NCBI GenBank assembly: GCA_937982385.1 | Contig: CALJMC010000171.1 | Span: 1 to 6,288 of the forward strand | DNA length: 6,288 nt | From: an uncultured Rickettsiales bacterium | Lineage (GTDB): Bacteria > Pseudomonadota > Alphaproteobacteria > Rickettsiales > UBA998 | Direction: 5' to 3' | Part shown: positions 1-5,774 of the stretch, in pieces | Position numbering within the stretch: position 1 is the first letter of the stretch | Layout: each line of letters begins with the position of its first letter | The notes under the pieces: model-generated | Seen by the model: the letters and a program-made list of their open reading frames with translations, nothing else | Databases searched by the model: none | Told to the model about the DNA's origin: nothing | Position numbers and translations under genes: made by a program

Positions 1-281
1 TTTTCTTCTAAAAACTGCTTTGTAAGCGCAACATCATCTACCTCAAAAGCAAGATGTCGTAGCCCGCATGCCTCGGGATAGCTAGGCCTTTCAGGCGGCG
101 TGTTGAACGAAAATAGCTCAATAGCATCACCGTTAGGAAGCTCTAAATCAAGCTTCCAAGATGATTTTTTCGCTCTATAATTCTCTGCTTTTACCGCGAA
201 ACCAAGTATTTCAGTATAAAACTGTTTGGAGCGGGTGTAATCAGAGCAAATAATAGCGGTATGGTGAATGCGATTGAACAT
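1..281 (-). CDS. gloA2: YaeR/GloA2-type VOC family metalloenzyme (glyoxalase I-like), partial
   Basis: This is the first 93 codons of a VOC (vicinal oxygen chelate) protein; the C-terminus lies beyond the left edge. The translation resembles E. coli YaeR throughout: an N-terminal IHHTAII strand, a helix ending FYTEILGF, the SWKLDLEL region, IELFSF, PPERPSYPEACGLRHLAFEV. Family members are about 130 residues, so roughly 35 are missing. Candidate metal ligands are His6 or His7, Glu55 in IELF and His76 in LRHLAF; the fourth, a C-terminal Glu, is outside the window. The family is glyoxalase-like and cytosolic, but the substrate of this subgroup is poorly defined, so a lactoylglutathione lyase reaction should not be assumed. 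The ATG at 281 is chosen because an in-frame TAA lies four codons upstream. The ribosome site is weak (AUAAGA directly before the start). It is transcribed in the same direction as the reductase gene but 205 nt away, so a shared transcript is possible yet unproven. Confidence 0.88.
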   Translation of the reverse strand, partial: MFNRIHHTAIICSDYTRSKQFYTEILGFAVKAENYRAKKSSWKLDLELPNGDAIELFSFNTPPERPSYPEACGLRHLAFEVDDVALTKQFLEE

Positions 282-486
282 TCTTATAGCTTAAGCCGCA
301 TCTTCTTTTACGCCAAGCTTTTTCTCTTAGCTTTACTCTATTTTAGGGGTGCGTGTTTGTGCTGAAGGATTAATGCCCGCGACGGTGAACGCTGCTTCAT
401 TTATTTATGTGACGACCAATAATTGCGAAAAATGGTAGTAGGAGGATGAAGGTTTTATGACAGGTGTGGGTTTAAGTTGTGCTTGC
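282..486. other. Intergenic spacer with no supported gene
   Basis: This is 205 nt between the reductase stop and the VOC start. I see only open frames of about 20 codons on either strand, none with convincing coding character. There is no clear intrinsic terminator after the reductase gene. A weak TAAAAT box on the minus strand about 60 nt before the VOC start could be a -10 element, but its -35 is poor. A short AAGCT/AGCTT inverted repeat near 315-334 is too weak to call. Confidence 0.6.
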
Positions 487-1518
487 CTATACCCCAAGCT
501 TCTTCTGTAAATCGGTGGAGGAGGTCGTGTATTGAAAACGAAGTTTTTCACCAGGGCGGCAATAGGCGAAGGCAGCTTGTGACATTAGGGCGGCTTCATG
601 GAAGCCTGAGAGGATGAGTTTTAATTTGCCGGGATAGGTATTAATGTCGCCAATGGAGAAGATGCCCGCCTCTGAAGTTTCAAATTTTTCTGTGTCTACT
701 GTAATGAGGTTTTCTGTGAGGTTGAGCCCAAAGTTTGCAACGGGGCCTAACTTCATGGTGAGTCCGAAGAAGGGCAGTAAATAGTCACATTCAATGGTGA
801 ACATTTCGCCGTCGCTGCCTTTGACAGTTACAGATTCTAATGCACCGTCACTGCCGTTCAATTCTTTTATCTGCCCTATGTTCAATTGCATGTCGTTAGC
901 GGCAACGGATGCACGCATTTTTCTTACAGAATCTGGCGCTGCGCGGAAGTCATCACGTCTATGAAGCAATGTCATTTTTGATGCTATCGGCAGCAGGTTG
1001 TTAGTCCAATCTAGTGCCGAATCACCACCGCCAACGACGAGCAAGCGCTTGCCTTCAAACTGCGCACGTTTACGCACGGCATAGAAGACTGACTTATCTT
1101 CGTATTCTTCAATGCCTTTAATGGGCGGCTTTTTAGGCATGAACGAGCCGCCACCTGCGGCAATTACGACGACAGGAGCTAGAAGCTGGGTATCATCATC
1201 GGTTAATACGAGCCATTCACCATTCGCTTGTTTTTCGAGTGAAGTCACCATTTGGTTAAGGTGAAATTCAGGGGAGAAGGGGGCAATTTGTTCCATTAGA
1301 TTATCGGTCAATTGCTGACCAGAAATAATGGGAAAGGCGGGAATGTCATAGATAGGTTTTTCAGGATAAAGTTCAGCACATTGTCCGCCAACTTTGTCGA
1401 GAATGTCTACGAGGTGGCAGTTAAGTCCGAGCAGCCCGAGCTCAAACACAGCGAACAAACCCACAGGGCCTGCGCCAACAATAATTACGTCTGTTTCGAT
1501 TGGGGTGTTTTGAGTCAT
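487..1518 (-). CDS. Ferredoxin--NADP+ reductase, thioredoxin-reductase-like type
   Basis: This is a 343-residue cytosolic flavoprotein expected to pass electrons between NADPH and ferredoxin or flavodoxin. It has an N-terminal FAD dinucleotide fold with GAGPVG at residues 15-20 and an acidic residue at the end of beta-2 (Asp38). GGQCAELYPEKPIYDIP (44-60) is characteristic of this reductase family. A second nucleotide fold follows with GGGDSALDW (163-171), then HRRDDFRA (186-193), whose basic residues fit binding of the NADPH 2'-phosphate. The C-terminal FAD motif is GIFSIGDINTYPGK (285-298). The CxxC redox pair of true thioredoxin reductases is absent, which separates it from TrxB; length matches the family (about 330-350). 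An in-frame ATG at 1578 would add 20 residues (MEKCHPSYKK...). The start at 1518 is preferred because AAGGCG lies about 6 nt before it and the FAD fold then begins at the usual distance. Its promoter must lie in the roughly 60 nt left of the terminator; TTGCTT-18-TTATAA is a weak candidate. Confidence 0.9.
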   Translation of the reverse strand: MTQNTPIETDVIIVGAGPVGLFAVFELGLLGLNCHLVDILDKVGGQCAELYPEKPIYDIPAFPIISGQQLTDNLMEQIAPFSPEFHLNQMVTSLEKQANGEWLVLTDDDTQLLAPVVVIAAGGGSFMPKKPPIKGIEEYEDKSVFYAVRKRAQFEGKRLLVVGGGDSALDWTNNLLPIASKMTLLHRRDDFRAAPDSVRKMRASVAANDMQLNIGQIKELNGSDGALESVTVKGSDGEMFTIECDYLLPFFGLTMKLGPVANFGLNLTENLITVDTEKFETSEAGIFSIGDINTYPGKLKLILSGFHEAALMSQAAFAYCRPGEKLRFQYTTSSTDLQKKLGV

Positions 1519-1580
1519 GATATACGCCTTATAGAATATGCTTATGCGCTTTTTATAAGATGGATGACATTTCTCCAAGC

Positions 1581-1626
1581 AAAAAAGAAAATCAGTGCCT
1601 AACGGGGGGGGCGTTAGGCACTGATT
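1581..1626 (-). terminator. Strong intrinsic terminator of the flgFGAH operon
   Basis: A perfect 15-bp inverted repeat (1590-1604 with 1612-1626) closes a 7-nt loop made only of G on the plus strand, C in the minus-strand RNA. On the minus strand the stem is followed at once by TTCTTTTTT (about 1589-1581), the U-tract of a Rho-independent terminator. On the plus strand the stem is followed by AAAAGAGG, so it acts in one direction. It lies about 125 nt past the flgH stop and insulates the reductase gene from flagellar transcription. Confidence 0.9.
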
Positions 1627-1657
1627 AAAAGAGGAGGGTAGTATGTTATTTTGTTAA

Positions 1658-1677
1658 ACGAGGTCAGGAGGCCTCGT
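1658..1677 (-). repeat. Short GC-rich hairpin in the flgH 3' region
   Basis: ACGAGG at 1658-1663 is the exact inverse of CCTCGT at 1672-1677, with an 8-nt loop. In the minus-strand RNA the stem is followed by UUUAACAAAAU, only a marginal U-tract. It may protect the 3' end or act as a weak upstream terminator before the strong one. Confidence 0.45.
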
Positions 1678-1704
1678 CAGCCCTTAGCTCAGCTTAAGCA
1701 ATCG

Positions 1705-1733
1705 CCTGTTGCGGAGGCAGGAGCCGAAACAGG
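1705..1733 (-). repeat. Interrupted hairpin just downstream of flgH
   Basis: CCTGTT (1705-1710) pairs with AACAGG (1728-1733). Across a single mismatch, CGG (1712-1714) pairs with CCG (1724-1726), leaving a 9-nt loop. It begins 17 nt after the flgH stop on the minus strand and has no U-tract. RNA stabilisation or folding against 3' exonucleases is the simplest reading; function is not shown. Confidence 0.4.
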
Positions 1734-1749
1734 GGCAAACAAATAGTTC

Positions 1750-2514
1750 CTAGAACGGGGAGAGGACATCAATAACCTGTGTTCCCCAGCGAGGCTGTTG
1801 CACATCGGAAATTTGTCCGCGTCCGCCATAGCTTATACGTGCTTCGGCAATTTGTGATGAGTCAATCGTGTTGTCCATATCGATATCTTCTTTGCGGATG
1901 ACGCCAGCGACGGTGAGTTCACGCATTTCAAAATTTACGCGGACTTCTTGACGCCCTTGAATTACGAGGTTTCCGTTGGGAAGAACTTGTGTGACCATGG
2001 CTGCCACTTGTGTGTCAATTTTTTCCTCACGCTCAACGGTACCTGAGCCGTTGGCAGAACTATTGCCACCGATTTCCAAAAGATTTTCGGGGTTGGCTGC
2101 GGCAAGCGGGTTTGATACTAAATATTTTTCCAATCCAAATACATTAGGTGCTGCTAAGCCTTCGCGCGTGTTGCGGGTACGTTCAGATTCGTTTTCCAGC
2201 TCTGCACTGTCATTTATGGATACTTTGACGCGGAGAATGTCACCAACACGCGTGGCACGTTGATCTCGAAAAAAGGCGCGCGCACCGGGTTCCCAGAGGG
2301 AATTGGCATGTCTGTCTTGCGGTTCTGCTGCTTTGGGGAGGGGCCATGTCATTGGTTTGTAGCCAGGTTGTGCTTGTGGGTTTTCGATTTGTGTGTGTTG
2401 AGGTTCATCTCCCACTTGTTCGAGGCGATCTAGAGTGGAGCTGCAGCCGCTAAGTCCAAGCGTTAATGTTGCTGCGATTATTAAAGTGCTGTGTGCTGTG
2501 TTTTTCTTTTTCAT
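1750..2514 (-). CDS. flgH: Flagellar L-ring lipoprotein FlgH
   Basis: This is a 254-residue outer-membrane lipoprotein that forms the L-ring bushing around the rod. The N-terminus is a lipoprotein signal: basic MKKKN, a hydrophobic stretch, then lipobox LSGC with the lipidated Cys at residue 24. Family hallmarks follow: NSLWEPGARAFFRDQRATRV (71-90) leading into GDIL, the region around NFEMRELTVAGVIRKEDID (194-212), an AEARISYGGRG segment and the terminal VIDVLSPF. The frame extends to an ATG at 2529, but that codon has no ribosome site. The ATG at 2514 is preceded by GGGGGA with about 7 nt spacing and gives the normal signal peptide. It is the last gene of the operon, 27 nt after flgA and followed by hairpins and a terminator. 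The P-ring gene flgI does not follow in this window, so it must be encoded elsewhere if present. Confidence 0.95.
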   Translation of the reverse strand: MKKKNTAHSTLIIAATLTLGLSGCSSTLDRLEQVGDEPQHTQIENPQAQPGYKPMTWPLPKAAEPQDRHANSLWEPGARAFFRDQRATRVGDILRVKVSINDSAELENESERTRNTREGLAAPNVFGLEKYLVSNPLAAANPENLLEIGGNSSANGSGTVEREEKIDTQVAAMVTQVLPNGNLVIQGRQEVRVNFEMRELTVAGVIRKEDIDMDNTIDSSQIAEARISYGGRGQISDVQQPRWGTQVIDVLSPF

Positions 2515-2541
2515 AATAATGTCCCCCATTATGTTGTTCGT

Positions 2542-3309
2542 TTATCTGCTGGCAGTTTTAAGTGTTCGTGCTGCGTTGGGATTGTAGATGTTCACTTCTT
2601 GCGCCGAGATAACTTGTCCATAGACAGATAATCCGCTGTCTTTATTTTTAAGCTTGATGCGTTGGCCTTTTGCGCCATCTTCGAGAGCCTCACCCATAGT
2701 GGTTATTTCCATCATGCCTGAGCGGAAGCGCATGGTAATTACATCGCCTTTAGAGATAGTGAAGGGGCGTGCCACATCGTTGTTGCGAATAGGACGGTCA
2801 GCTGAGATAACACGTTTCGGTGACATTCCAACCATTTTAGCAGGGTTTAATATAACGTCTTTGCGTACTTTTGATTCAGGAATGAATTTGGTGGTGAAGG
2901 CATCAGGCGCAATGATGTCTTCTTTATAATGACGCGCTTTGAGCACTGGCACGGGAATCATCCGTTCATATTTACCCGTAAGCGGAATGGCAGTCAGTTC
3001 TTTATTCTGACTAATAACGTATAATATCGCATCAAATTTTTGTGTTTCTTCGTCATATTCGAGTGTTCTGATTTCTGCTTGAAGGGGGGAGCTGTGACGG
3101 TAAAGTACCTTTTGGCGGCTATCACGCAGTGACACATGAACATTCTCGGCTACACCATCTTCAGCTATGGCTGTGCCAATTGCAGACGTGATGTCTTTGC
3201 TAAGTAGACGAAAGGAGCCTTTTGATTCGCTCATTTTATAATCAGCATGTGCAGTGTGCGCGCCAAGCGTCCATGCAAGTATTATAATAGCTGTTAAAAA
3301 TAATCTCAT
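2542..3309 (-). CDS. flgA: Flagellar P-ring assembly chaperone FlgA
   Basis: This is a 255-residue periplasmic chaperone that helps FlgI polymerise into the P-ring. Residues 1-22 form a Sec signal peptide (hydrophobic FLTAIIILAWTLGA, likely cleaved after AHA at 22). The middle portion is poorly conserved, as is usual. The C-terminal part carries the SAF/ChapFlgA domain: VPVLKARHYKEDII, then GMSPKRVISADRPIRNNDV starting at residue 161, KGDVITMRFRSGMMEITTMG, and IKLKNKDSG followed by VYGQVIS. The start at 3309 has AAGGAG about 8 nt upstream. It lies 25 nt after flgG and 27 nt before flgH. The order flgG-flgA-flgH is typical of alphaproteobacteria, whereas enterobacteria place flgA apart. The assignment rests mainly on the SAF-type C-terminus and the position. 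Confidence 0.93.
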   Translation of the reverse strand: MRLFLTAIIILAWTLGAHTAHADYKMSESKGSFRLLSKDITSAIGTAIAEDGVAENVHVSLRDSRQKVLYRHSSPLQAEIRTLEYDEETQKFDAILYVISQNKELTAIPLTGKYERMIPVPVLKARHYKEDIIAPDAFTTKFIPESKVRKDVILNPAKMVGMSPKRVISADRPIRNNDVARPFTISKGDVITMRFRSGMMEITTMGEALEDGAKGQRIKLKNKDSGLSVYGQVISAQEVNIYNPNAARTLKTASR

Positions 3310-3334
3310 CTTAGAGCTCCTTTTATTTTACTAA

Positions 3335-4120
3335 TTATGCAGACTGGTTAAGTGACTGCATCATTTCATCTGATGTCGTGATGACCTTGGTGTTCATCTC
3401 ATAAGCGCGTTGGGCCACAATCAGATTCGTAATTTCTGTTACTGAGTTTACGTTGGAGTTTTCAACATAACCTTGGAGTATGCTCCCGAAACCATCTTCA
3501 TTTGGTGTGCCAGCAGTTGCTGCGCCAGAGGCGGCAGTTTCTGTGTATTGGTTGTCACCAATGGCTTGCAAGCCTGCTTCATTGATGAAGGTTACCACTT
3601 CAATTTGACCGATATTGGTAGGGTCGACCTGACCTTGTAATGTGACATCAACCAAACCATCGGCTGAGATACTAACACTCACGGCATCGTCAGGCACTGT
3701 CATGCTTGGTTCAACAGCATATCCGTCACGGGTTACAATCTCACCTGTTTCAGAGAGTTGAAATGATCCGTCACGCGTATATGAAGGTGTGCCATCTGGG
3801 CGCTGGATTACGAAGAATCCCTTGCCTTGAATGGCGACATCAAGGGCATTCTCTGTTGCTTGAACAGTTCCTTGTGCATGGCTACGTGAAATGGCACCTG
3901 CCTTGACACCGAGACCAACTTGGACACCTGTTGGAACAATGGTTCCCGCATCTGATGATGATGAGCCGACACGACGCAAGTTCTCATATATCAGATCCTG
4001 AAACTCAGGACGTTGACGCTTATAACCTGTTGTGGTCATATTCGCTAAATTGTGCGATGTGACGTCAACGTGAAGTTGTTGAGCCTGTAGTCCTGTTGCT
4101 GCAATATAAAGTGATCTCAT
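3335..4120 (-). CDS. flgG: Flagellar distal rod protein FlgG
   Basis: This is a 261-residue axial protein that forms the distal rod inside the P- and L-rings; it is exported by the flagellar type III apparatus without a cleaved signal. The N-terminal rod domain has MRSLYIAATGLQAQQLHVDV and the NLANMTTTGYKRQ motif (24-36). The segment at about 45-71 (YENLRRVGSSSSDAG, then PTGVQVGLG) matches the FlgG-specific insertion that makes the distal rod straight and rigid, separating it from FlgF and FlgE. ALDVAIQGKGFFVI (92-105) and YTRDGSF are shared by rod and hook proteins. The C-terminal domain is ENSNVNSVTEITNLIVAQRAYE, then helix to the end. Length matches the usual 260-262. AGGAG precedes the ATG by about 9 nt, and the gene begins 26 nt after flgF. 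Confidence 0.97.
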   Translation of the reverse strand: MRSLYIAATGLQAQQLHVDVTSHNLANMTTTGYKRQRPEFQDLIYENLRRVGSSSSDAGTIVPTGVQVGLGVKAGAISRSHAQGTVQATENALDVAIQGKGFFVIQRPDGTPSYTRDGSFQLSETGEIVTRDGYAVEPSMTVPDDAVSVSISADGLVDVTLQGQVDPTNIGQIEVVTFINEAGLQAIGDNQYTETAASGAATAGTPNEDGFGSILQGYVENSNVNSVTEITNLIVAQRAYEMNTKVITTSDEMMQSLNQSA

Positions 4121-4146
4121 GGTTTTATTCTCCTATTTATTCTCAA

Positions 4147-4872
4147 TTATCCTTGGCTAGCTCGTGAATACGCATCATGCGCACGACGCTGTAAATCATA
4201 TATGACTTCAATATATTTCGCGGTGCCGCTGGTGCGACGTCCAACCATAGTCATATCAATCATTTCCTTAACGGCGCTTACGTTGGATGCTTCAACAGCA
4301 CCATGCACTAAGCGTGTTTCAACGGGAGGGAGCGGCTCTTGATCAGTTTGATACATGGTGTAACCAATCTGCTTCATCTCCTGTGGGTTTTCGAATTCTA
4401 CCAGTCCGAGTGCGCCACGCTCTTGTCCGTCAACAACGAGTACACCGTTCTCTCCAATACGAATTTCTCTGTCTTGGGAACCAAAGTTAATGGGTTGTCC
4501 GCCGTCATCTAGTATAGGGAATCCTTCAGGGGTAATCAGTGTGCCTTCAGCATCGAGCGAAAAATTCCCTGCTCGTGTGTAACGTTCGCCTTGTGCCGTC
4601 TCTACTACAAAGAAGCCTTTGCCGTTAATGGCTACATCAAGGGGGTTGCCTGTGGTGTTGATAGGGCCTTGGCTTTGTGAACGATACGATGATACGTCTT
4701 GAGCGAATGCAATATCTTCACGATTCCCGTCATCTACAAGATAGTCATCAAACATCACACGTTCGGCTTGAAAGCCTGTTGTATTTACATTCGCCATGTT
4801 ATTAGCGATAACGTTCATCTGGCGAAAGAGGCCTGTCTGACGTGAGAGTGCTACATATACACCATTATCCAT
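4147..4872 (-). CDS. flgF: Flagellar proximal rod protein FlgF
   Basis: This is a 241-residue rod component exported by the flagellar type III system. The N-terminal domain has MDNGVYVALSRQTGLFRQMN and the NNMANVNTTGF rod motif (24-34). The core has NPLDVAINGKGFFVVE (76-91) and YTRAGNFSLD. The C-terminal part starts with GAVEASNVSAVKEMIDM (191-207). Past this point the usual QRAYE-type signature is replaced by MVGRRTSGTAKYIEVIYDLQ, a divergent end. It lacks the FlgG-specific insertion, supporting FlgF. The frame is open to a GTG at 4887, but the ATG at 4872 is preferred: GGAG lies about 7 nt before it and the protein then begins as the family does. It is the first gene of flgFGAH, about 31 nt downstream of the predicted start from the sigma-54 element at 4914-4929. 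Confidence 0.95.
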   Translation of the reverse strand: MDNGVYVALSRQTGLFRQMNVIANNMANVNTTGFQAERVMFDDYLVDDGNREDIAFAQDVSSYRSQSQGPINTTGNPLDVAINGKGFFVVETAQGERYTRAGNFSLDAEGTLITPEGFPILDDGGQPINFGSQDREIRIGENGVLVVDGQERGALGLVEFENPQEMKQIGYTMYQTDQEPLPPVETRLVHGAVEASNVSAVKEMIDMTMVGRRTSGTAKYIEVIYDLQRRAHDAYSRASQG

Positions 4873-4913
4873 TTTTCTTCTCCACACATAAAAATATTAG
4901 TTGACTACAGCAA

Positions 4914-4929
4914 TGCAGAAAACGTGCCA
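4914..4929 (-). promoter_or_regulatory. Sigma-54 (-24/-12) promoter for flgFGAH
   Basis: The minus strand reads TGGCACG-TTTT-CTGCA, against the sigma-54 consensus TGGCACG-N4-TTGCA; only one conserved base differs. The invariant GG and GC dinucleotides have the required 12-nt offset. The predicted transcription start is near 4903, giving a leader of about 31 nt that contains the flgF ribosome site. Sigma-54 transcription needs an enhancer-binding ATPase, probably a FlbD-like regulator as in other alphaproteobacterial flagellar systems; none is encoded in the window. Confidence 0.85.
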
Positions 4930-4943
4930 GTTTTTATTTGTGT

Positions 4944-4972
4944 GTGAGAAAATCAACGCTCCTTATTATAAT
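4944..4972 (+). promoter_or_regulatory. Housekeeping-type (sigma-70 family) promoter for fliL
   Basis: A perfect TATAAT at 4967-4972 is preceded by GTGAGA at 4944-4949 (four of six -35 consensus bases) with 17 nt between. The predicted start is near 4979, about 100 nt before the fliL ATG. I find no sigma-54 site and no TTAA-N7-TTAA CtrA-type box in this region on the plus strand. The weak -35 suggests either an activator or modest basal activity. Confidence 0.55.
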
Positions 4973-4993
4973 GAATGATTTAGGAGCTTTGTG

Positions 4994-5010
4994 ATGCAAA
5001 TGGAGTGCAT
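4994..5010. promoter_or_regulatory. Small inverted repeat, candidate regulator site
   Basis: ATGCA (4994-4998) and TGCAT (5006-5010) form an exact inverted repeat around a 7-nt spacer. It lies about 90-107 nt upstream of the predicted sigma-54 start for flgF, a usual enhancer distance, and just downstream of the predicted fliL start. Half-sites of five bases arise easily by chance, so this is only a candidate. Confidence 0.2.
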
Positions 5011-5077
5011 GTCACTTGCGCCAAACTATGTTGCCTATTACACTTTACATATAACCTATAGTTGGAAGGACTCCCCC

Positions 5078-5677
5078 ATGGCTGACGAAGAAGAAAAAGG
5101 CACTGAGAATGAAGACGAGCTGGATTTAGATGAGGCGCCCGGCGGGAAAAAGAAAATGATGATTATTGTCATTGCGGCCGTTCTTCTTATAGGTGGTGGT
5201 GCTGGCGCTTACTTTGGTGGACTGTTTGGTGGCGGAGAGGACGCGCCTGCTGCAGAGGTTGTTCTTGACGAAAATGGAGAGCCTATAGTTATAGAGCAAG
5301 CGGACGGTGAAGAAGAAGCGGGTGAAGGTGATGGTGGCGAAGAGGTCGCGGTGGTTGAAAAGTCACTTGAGGGTCCTGTTTATTACGCGCTTCCAGAATT
5401 CCTTGTGAATTTGAATACTGGTGGAAAGGGGGTGAGTTTTTTGAAGGCAACTATTGTGCTTGAAGTTGGAAGTGCAAAGATTGCAGAGAAAGTCACTGCT
5501 GTTGAACCCCGTATTGTTGACGGGTTTAATACTTATTTGTTAGAGCTTAGAAGTACGGATCTTGTTGGGTCTGCTGGGCTTTATCGTCTGCGTGAAGAAA
5601 TGATGATGCGTGTGAATAAGGCAATTTATCCTGATAAGGTGGATGATATTCTCTTTAAAGAAATTATTGTTCAATAG
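5078..5677 (+). CDS. fliL: Flagellar basal-body-associated protein FliL
   Basis: This is a 199-residue single-pass inner-membrane protein that surrounds or supports the stator units and affects torque and swarming. It has an acidic cytoplasmic N-terminus (1-22), a KKK stop just before the membrane, and a transmembrane helix at about 27-46. A Gly-rich and then highly acidic linker (about 47-95) follows. The conserved periplasmic FliL domain runs from 99 to the end (YYALPEFLVNLN, LKATIVLEV, then LRSTDLVG, LREEMMMRVN and LFKEIIVQ). The ATG at 5078 has AAGGA about 7 nt upstream and gives a normal N-terminus. The frame is open further up, and an ATG at 4994 with AGGAG 7 nt before it would add 28 residues (MQMECMSLAPNYVAYYTLH...). 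That stretch does not look like FliL, so 5078 is preferred. It is divergent from flgF and followed by fliM. Confidence 0.94.
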   Translation: MADEEEKGTENEDELDLDEAPGGKKKMMIIVIAAVLLIGGGAGAYFGGLFGGGEDAPAAEVVLDENGEPIVIEQADGEEEAGEGDGGEEVAVVEKSLEGPVYYALPEFLVNLNTGGKGVSFLKATIVLEVGSAKIAEKVTAVEPRIVDGFNTYLLELRSTDLVGSAGLYRLREEMMMRVNKAIYPDKVDDILFKEIIVQ

Positions 5678-5693
5678 GGTATTCTTTTGGAAA

Positions 5694-5709
5694 AGGCACG
5701 CTTCCTGCA
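5694..5709 (+). promoter_or_regulatory. Sigma-54-like promoter for fliM inside the fliL-fliM gap
   Basis: The plus strand reads aGGCACG-CTTC-CTGCA beginning 17 nt after the fliL stop. GG (5695-5696) and GC (5707-5708) keep the exact 12-nt offset. The core matches the flgF element (GGCACG-N4-CTGCA) in both halves; only the first base departs from TGGCACG. The predicted start is near 5720, about 47 nt before the fliM ATG. It would let fliM be transcribed apart from fliL. Confidence 0.7.
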
Positions 5710-5735
5710 TTATTTGTAATTGGAGTGGTCTTTTA

Positions 5736-5774
5736 ATGATAATAAACAATAGAAAATCAAAGCATTATGGCTGA
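5736..5774 (+). CDS. Possible 12-codon leader ORF overlapping the fliM start
   Basis: This short frame reads MIINNRKSKHYG and ends at a TGA (5772-5774) located just inside fliM, in a different frame. GGAG at 5722-5725 precedes its ATG by 10 nt, a somewhat long but usable spacing. The fliM ATG at 5767 is enclosed by the end of this ORF, so ribosomes finishing here could restart at fliM. No homology is recognisable and the peptide itself probably has no function; chance cannot be excluded. Confidence 0.3.
   Translation: MIINNRKSKHYG

Noticed and set aside
373..438. 21-codon plus-strand ORF in the left spacer
   Set aside because: The ribosome site is too close to the start and there is no supporting similarity; frames of this length are expected by chance.
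457..510. 17-codon plus-strand ORF (MTGVGLSCACLYPKLLL) after AGGAGG
   Set aside because: The purine-rich tract is suggestive, but the ORF overlaps the reductase 3' end antisense and has no promoter or recognisable product.
1519..1578. N-terminal extension of the reductase from the ATG at 1578
   Set aside because: The added residues are not family-like and the internal ATG at 1518 has a better ribosome site and the normal distance to the FAD motif.
1312..1602. 96-codon plus-strand open frame opposite the reductase start
   Set aside because: It lies antisense to the conserved FAD-binding domain, runs into the terminator stem, and its translation resembles no known family.
1976..2263. 95-codon plus-strand open frame inside flgH
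   Set aside because: Antisense to well-conserved FlgH sequence; Ser/Arg-rich composition is what the opposite strand of this gene would give.
4983..4997. GG...GC pair on the plus strand before fliL as a sigma-54 site
   Set aside because: The offset is 13 nt instead of the required 12, and the flanking bases do not match the consensus.
5733..5747. TTAA before fliM as a CtrA box
   Set aside because: Only one half-site is present; the second position after seven bases reads AAAC, not TTAA.
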